Assembly (NCBI RefSeq): GCF_026262505.1
Contig: NC_067206.1
Location: 13,760,205-13,824,204, forward strand
DNA length: 64,000 nucleotides
From: Trichomonas vaginalis G3
Lineage: Eukaryota; Parabasalia; Trichomonadida; Trichomonadidae
Direction: 5' to 3'
A model generated the notes under the pieces. It made no database searches. It was not told the origin of the DNA and was given only the letters and a program-made list of their open reading frames with translations. Positions 59,604 to 64,000 of the stretch are shown piece by piece. Position numbers and translations under genes: made by a program. Each line of letters begins with the position of its first letter. Positions within the stretch are counted from its first letter, which is position 1.

Positions 59604-62600
59604 TCAGAACTTCAACTTACGAATAAAGCTTGTTTTAGTCGTTATTGAGAAGTTAAACTTTTCAGCAAAGCAAGGTTGACATGACTTACATAAGTCAAAT
59701 CCAATCTCTTGACCATCATGAAGTGCTTTGTAAAGTTTCATTAAACTGAACTCAGAGTCTTTGTCATATGTTCCAACAGGTATGTGAATGTTCTTATCTT
59801 CATTGTAATAGCATTGTATAGCTTCAGGAAACATTTCATTTGCTGTTAAAGCAAGGACGTCTTGTTTGACACCTTTGCAACGTGCATGGAATGCAACTTC
59901 ATTTAAATCATTCGTGAGTAAGTCTATGTAAGTCTTCTTTCCACAAAATATTGACTTGTATGCTAAACTTTGTTTTCCAGGTGTTATTTCTGCGAAGTCA
60001 GAATGAAATTGACCAAGGTTCTTTCCTATAAGTTCGCGACCGTATCTCTTCTTAAACTCTGCTGCAAGCTTTGGTATGTCTTCATTGAAAATATGCATGC
60101 TATCACAGTCCTGGTAAAATATTTGAAGTCCCATATCTTCAGCAGTACAGAATACTTCACACATTATTCTCTTCGACATAGACAGAATGTTAACACCAAG
60201 TGGACAGAAGTTAAAGTGTCTGCAAATGCTTTTCGTTAGCTTGAAAATAGTTTTATCTGAACCATCCAAACCTTCGAACTTCACTATATGGTTGTAGTTT
60301 CTGATGGCATATCTTATAGCATCTTTGTCATTTACTATGGTTATTTTTGACTCAATAGGAGATAGAATAGTTTTGCCATAAATACTGTTCAGAATGAGCT
60401 TTATATTTTCTTGCAAAGGATTTCCTTCTTTCTTATACTTTAACCTTAACTCAAACAACTTCTTTACTTCATCTCTTATTCTAATATCTCTGTTTCCATC
60501 GTAATAGTATCCTTGCAACACTTCACATTTGACACCTTGATATTTTATGAGGTCTTGTAATGTTATATGGTCAACATACATTAAACAGCAAGTGTTTGAA
60601 CTTCTGGGAACGTTAAGTTCTGGATTTAGTTCAGGGTCACAAACTATTAAAGGAAAGTGTCTATGTATTCCAATCTCTGTTATCTTAATGAGAACAAAGA
60701 AGCCAGACATAAACTTTTCACTAATGAGTTCCTTTTGGTCGTCATCGAATAAATGTCTCATGAGATACTCTGTGCTTAGCATCTCATCCTTCATAACCTT
60801 TGGAATACCTTCTAAAGTATGAAGTCTTGCTATAGCTGATGGATATAATGAAACAGCGTCGAAATCAGCAATGAGTTTCTTTTCGCTCTTTTGTTTCATG
60901 TTATCTGACAGCATACATCTTCCACCTTGAATACAGCGTGAAATAAACTCTCTTGGTTTATTTGAGAGGTCATATAAATTTCCATTCGGGAAGTACACTC
61001 TGTTCTCAAACAATTTGTTAGCAATTGAACAAATGCTAACGTAATCATAAACGTTTAAATCAAATTCTTTTAATATGTAATTGCGGAACTTAACAAAACC
61101 TTCTCTTAAAATTCTTACATCTTGTTTGCAATAGAATGTGCTATACTTTTCTAAGTCGAAGTGGTTTTCATCTATTCTGCAACCTTTGATGGAATCTATG
61201 TTTTTCATGAACGTATCAATATCTTTTACAAACTTACACGCTTCAGAAATGACACCAGTTCTGTTGTCATTTGCTAACAAAGAGCTTGAATAATATTGAT
61301 ACGGAAATACTTCCTTTTCACCACACTGCAAATGAAACCTTTCAGGAAATAGTTTAAGCTTCTTATTTATAACAGTGTATGAATCTTTTATAATAATTGC
61401 CCTTCCTTTATATAAGCCAGTTATCTGCATTGTTCGTGAACCTTTAATGATGGGAGTTCCTTTCACTTCTGTCATGTGTCTTAAGATGAAGTTTATATCA
61501 TAACTGAGGTTATGGAAATATATTAAACTCTTGTCAGGAAGTCGTTCCAAAAATTCTGTTGCACAGTTCTGACCCCAAATGCTTTCACTCACTGAACCAT
61601 CTTCACTGTCGTAACATATGTTAAAGGCTTTATGAACTCCATCAGTGCTACACTCAAAGTCAGCAAAGAAAACATGCTCAGGAATGAACTTACATTTAGC
61701 TTTATTTACTTCTTTTGACTCTGCTTTCTTCTTCAGTTGTACACAATACTTTGGAGCATATGTCAAATCTTTAAATGGTGCAAGGTTCTGTTTATATAAG
61801 TCAGTCGTATATGTGAAAAGTTCTCCATAAGAAATAGGTTCGAAATATTTGCACTCCCACAATGTTTTCATAACATCCCATAACGGTGTTGTTCTATCAT
61901 AACGAACTACATATTTGTTCTCTCTCTTTGTATAAATCTTCATCTGTTTCTCAATGTTCATTCCACCACACTCCTTCAAGATTTCTATATAGTTGCGAAT
62001 GAAATATGTTGTCATTGGTAATCTTTCATTTAGCATGTAGTGGTCTTCAACAAGAAGTAAGTCAATAGTTCTAACAGTTTCACATTCTTTTGGTATGTAT
62101 CTCTTTATTTCATTATGTCTTGAGTCATTGAAGTAACCAATGGTAACATTAAATGCTATACCTGTTGCGTCAGAAATTTCTTGTACTTTACTTTGAGGAA
62201 AGTCTCTAACACGAATGACTTCTCTCATGTGGTCAATAGTTTCTTCATTTACTCCAGCCTGAATGCAAGCATAAACGAAGCAGTTATCTTCTGTCATAAG
62301 TGTTGCAGTTCTTTTGTTCAGTTCATTGAAGATTTGATAGCGTTCAAGATTTATAGGTAATGTGCAAAGATACTTCCAGAACTGACCGCTTCTCTTCTTA
62401 TAAAACTTCTTTTCACCATTATCTTTCCAAAAGCTTTCTATAAGTGCTGGGTTTCCTGTTTGCTTAAGAGCTTCCAAAATGGCTTTCTGGTCATTTGTCA
62501 GTGTGCTTTCATCTCTATATGGTCTCTTTTTTGGTTTGCCTTTCTTTACATCTGACATCGTTAAGCCTTCATATTCTGTTAAATCATACATCTTTATTTC

Positions 62601-63383
62601 AGTAAGATTCTTTATGTTTGTCAAGAAGAAGTCATAGTGCATTTCAACAATACCTTCAGCATTTGCTTCTATCTCTGATATAAAGTTCTCCTTCAAGAGC
62701 TGATGTAGTAATGTTCCAATATTATTGAGGTTTAACGTAGAACATTCATACTTTCCACCAAGTTTATAACATACCATCCATCTTTGTTGGGAGTTTATTT
62801 TAATCTTCTCTAAGAGTCTCATGAAAACCTTACCGAAATGTTTGTGTAAGTAGTCTCTGTTTGGTTCATCTAAAGCTTCGATGTTAAAGTCAATGAGTCT
62901 ATTGCCTGTCTTAACATTCCTCTTCCTATTCTCTTCATCTTTCTTTAACCATCTCTCACCTTCTTTTGGTTTGTCGTCAATGGAACGAAGGACATCGTTA
63001 GCTTTGCGAACTTGTTCTATAGCGCTCTTAAACATCTCTCTTCTCTGTTGTTTCAGTGTGTCGTCTCTTCTTCTTGTTTCACCAACGTTCGCATTTGTTA
63101 TGTCAAAAATTTCTCTTCTTACTTCATGAGGTACTGAACGTCTATGATATAAGTCAATAGCAACGTCATTTAAAGGAAATGCTCTTGCATGGACTTCGTC
63201 CTCGCCGCGTTGCGGCTTTATGAACTCATGAATTCTATCATAACTTATTTCACCATTATAGTCATTGAGGATGTCAGCGAGTGCTTTTTTGTTTGTTGCG
63301 TAATGCTTTGCAACATCTATATTAGCTTCTGTAAGAAGTTGTTTTATTTCCGAGTGTTCTAACTTAGACAACTTCCGATACAT
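59604..63383 (-). CDS. polB: Protein-primed DNA polymerase B, intact
   Basis: 1,259 aa, ATG at 63383 (MYRKLSKLEHSEIKQLLTEA). Exonuclease motifs: I D575/E577 (FFADFECSTDG), II HNLSYD (624-629), III YCKQD (751-755). Polymerase motifs: A DFDAVSLYPS (840-849), B KLILNSIYGK (995-1004), C YQDCDSMH (1090-1097), KKTY (1149-1152). The ~570-residue N-terminus is longer than in most Maverick polymerases; it includes an in-frame double-hairpin segment (57-65) and a Cys-His region (NCFVYACIQAG at 367, VEDHYMLNE at 446) shared with family 1. The enzyme copies the linear element from a protein primer with proofreading. Tail to tail with the 285-aa gene, divergent from the 157-aa gene. Confidence 0.95.
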   Translation of the reverse strand: MYRKLSKLEHSEIKQLLTEANIDVAKHYATNKKALADILNDYNGEISYDRIHEFIKPQRGEDEVHARAFPLNDVAIDLYHRRSVPHEVRREIFDITNANVGETRRRDDTLKQQRREMFKSAIEQVRKANDVLRSIDDKPKEGERWLKKDEENRKRNVKTGNRLIDFNIEALDEPNRDYLHKHFGKVFMRLLEKIKINSQQRWMVCYKLGGKYECSTLNLNNIGTLLHQLLKENFISEIEANAEGIVEMHYDFFLTNIKNLTEIKMYDLTEYEGLTMSDVKKGKPKKRPYRDESTLTNDQKAILEALKQTGNPALIESFWKDNGEKKFYKKRSGQFWKYLCTLPINLERYQIFNELNKRTATLMTEDNCFVYACIQAGVNEETIDHMREVIRVRDFPQSKVQEISDATGIAFNVTIGYFNDSRHNEIKRYIPKECETVRTIDLLLVEDHYMLNERLPMTTYFIRNYIEILKECGGMNIEKQMKIYTKRENKYVVRYDRTTPLWDVMKTLWECKYFEPISYGELFTYTTDLYKQNLAPFKDLTYAPKYCVQLKKKAESKEVNKAKCKFIPEHVFFADFECSTDGVHKAFNICYDSEDGSVSESIWGQNCATEFLERLPDKSLIYFHNLSYDINFILRHMTEVKGTPIIKGSRTMQITGLYKGRAIIIKDSYTVINKKLKLFPERFHLQCGEKEVFPYQYYSSSLLANDNRTGVISEACKFVKDIDTFMKNIDSIKGCRIDENHFDLEKYSTFYCKQDVRILREGFVKFRNYILKEFDLNVYDYVSICSIANKLFENRVYFPNGNLYDLSNKPREFISRCIQGGRCMLSDNMKQKSEKKLIADFDAVSLYPSAIARLHTLEGIPKVMKDEMLSTEYLMRHLFDDDQKELISEKFMSGFFVLIKITEIGIHRHFPLIVCDPELNPELNVPRSSNTCCLMYVDHITLQDLIKYQGVKCEVLQGYYYDGNRDIRIRDEVKKLFELRLKYKKEGNPLQENIKLILNSIYGKTILSPIESKITIVNDKDAIRYAIRNYNHIVKFEGLDGSDKTIFKLTKSICRHFNFCPLGVNILSMSKRIMCEVFCTAEDMGLQIFYQDCDSMHIFNEDIPKLAAEFKKRYGRELIGKNLGQFHSDFAEITPGKQSLAYKSIFCGKKTYIDLLTNDLNEVAFHARCKGVKQDVLALTANEMFPEAIQCYYNEDKNIHIPVGTYDKDSEFSLMKLYKALHDGQEIGFDLCKSCQPCFAEKFNFSITTKTSFIRKLKF
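63191..63215. repeat. In-frame double hairpin in PolB (copy B)
   Basis: Identical to 18,955-18,979; GGAC/TTC/GTCC and CCGC/GTT/GCGG. Confidence 0.9.
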
Positions 63384-63472
63384 CTTTAGTAGGAAATAAA
63401 AAAATATTTTTTGAAAAAATTAGATTAGATTTTTTAAGTTATTTTTCAAAATAATTTAATATTTTTATTTTA

Positions 63473-63946
63473 ATGAAACACATGCAAGATTGCAAGTTCT
63501 TTTCATACAATGCTCTCGCTACTGCCATCAAGAATGAGTTCAATAATGCTGCAAACGTTAATGTTATCTTTAACAAGAAGTTTGTGAAAGAATCTAAGTT
63601 TGGTCAGTATGTCAGACCATTAGCTATCGTCATTGACCGCAAACGTTATACTTCACAAGAGTTAGCAGTAGTTTTGAAACAAAAGAGTTTCTTCGTGAAT
63701 GTCAAAGATACTCATTATACTGTCATAAAGAACTCTAATATTGACTTCTTCAGTATTGCTATGAATCTTTCCGAACAGAAAGAATATAAGAAGGGTGAAA
63801 CATCTGTGAAATATTATCCTTCATCTCTGAAGACAATAACGAACAAAGATGTTATACAGAAATTCTTACCAAAGGTTGAAGAAGCTTCTATTGACATTGA
63901 CGAAGGAAGTGAAATGGTTGAAGAAATAGACCCTGAAGCTTTATAA
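63473..63946 (+). CDS. 157-aa hypothetical protein (copy B)
   Basis: ATG at 63473 (MKHMQDCKFFSYNALATAIK), ~97% identical to 19,237. Conserved and intact in both copies, unlike PolB, so under constraint. Function unknown. Confidence 0.65.
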   Translation: MKHMQDCKFFSYNALATAIKNEFNNAANVNVIFNKKFVKESKFGQYVRPLAIVIDRKRYTSQELAVVLKQKSFFVNVKDTHYTVIKNSNIDFFSIAMNLSEQKEYKKGETSVKYYPSSLKTITNKDVIQKFLPKVEEASIDIDEGSEMVEEIDPEAL

Positions 63947-63959
63947 GAAAATTTATTTT

Positions 63960-64000
63960 TGAATAACTGATGGTGTCACCACGTCACTATGTGTCACCAG
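63960..64000. repeat. Start of intergenic GTGTCACC repeat, cut by window end
   Basis: ACTGATGGTGTCACCACGTC, ACTATGTGTCACCAG; same place and type as 19,736 in A. Confidence 0.6.

Larger units (their letters stand above)
54701..64000 (+). mobile_element. Maverick B (family 2), left part, cut by window end
   Basis: Left end AGTTAGTAT at 54,701, then hairpin, TIR gene, 78-aa, TM, MCP, small, 86-aa and 285-aa genes, and PolB, in the order of A. The cleanest copy: MCP, PolB and 285-aa genes are intact. The right part lies outside the window. Confidence 0.85.

Overview
The window looks like a repeat-rich chromosomal segment of the parabasalid parasite Trichomonas vaginalis. It is AT-rich and intron-less and is built almost entirely of Maverick/Polinton elements: giant DNA transposons with virus-type genes for a protein-primed family B DNA polymerase, an integrase, a packaging ATPase, capsid proteins and long terminal inverted repeats. 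Mariner copies with Tvmar-like ends (TAGGGTGTCC...) are scattered among them. The species call is an inference from this combination. No ordinary host housekeeping gene was recognised.

Layout. (1) 1-10,700: part of one Maverick family ('family 1'). It holds a coiled-coil protein, a protein with perfect 96-bp repeats, a 1-kb array of long hairpins (4,590-5,610), an HNH remnant, a frameshifted exonuclease-less PolB, small virion-type proteins and an integrase cut off at 10,706. (2) 10,701-33,680: Maverick A of a second family ('family 2'), inserted inside that integrase. It is about 23 kb and nearly complete, but carries many 1-2 bp indels. Order: TIR with a 94-aa gene, small genes, major capsid protein (MCP), a jelly-roll-like protein, PolB, accessory cassettes (KilA-N proteins), integrase, a phage-like fibre, penton-like protein, ATPase, further virion proteins, TIR remnant. 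A mariner sits at 28,446-29,757. (3) 33,680-39,535: an indel-riddled third copy of integrase-to-ATPase; either decay or low-quality sequence. (4) 39,536-50,662: right half of Maverick C with a primase-polymerase fragment, KilA-N protein, integrase, an intact 1,028-aa fibre, penton-like protein, ATPase and right TIR. (5) 50,663-54,700: non-Maverick DNA with a 1.37-kb (AAT)n tract and mariner relics. (6) 54,701-64,000: left half of Maverick B with intact MCP and PolB (1,259 aa).

How the genes fit. Family 2 has what a virus-like Maverick would need: replication (PolB), integration, capsid (double jelly-roll MCP and several penton-like proteins), DNA packaging (A32/FtsK-like ATPase) and a receptor-binding fibre with collagen-like, His-x-His and tail-collar-type parts resembling bacteriophage tail fibres. 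Divergent gene pairs are commonly separated by only 16-25 bp. Accessory genes are bracketed by a shared promoter-like leader and a shared palindrome array, which looks like a cassette system.

The most striking unexplained signals are structural: (a) about 25-bp double-hairpin insertions found in frame inside unrelated genes and present or absent between copies; (b) terminal hairpins whose stems co-vary around a fixed GCACTGCG loop; (c) intergenic palindrome arrays whose arms change in concert; (d) a 250-bp-period hairpin array with replaced but still self-complementary stems; (e) integrases with Asn or Asp where the catalytic Glu should be.
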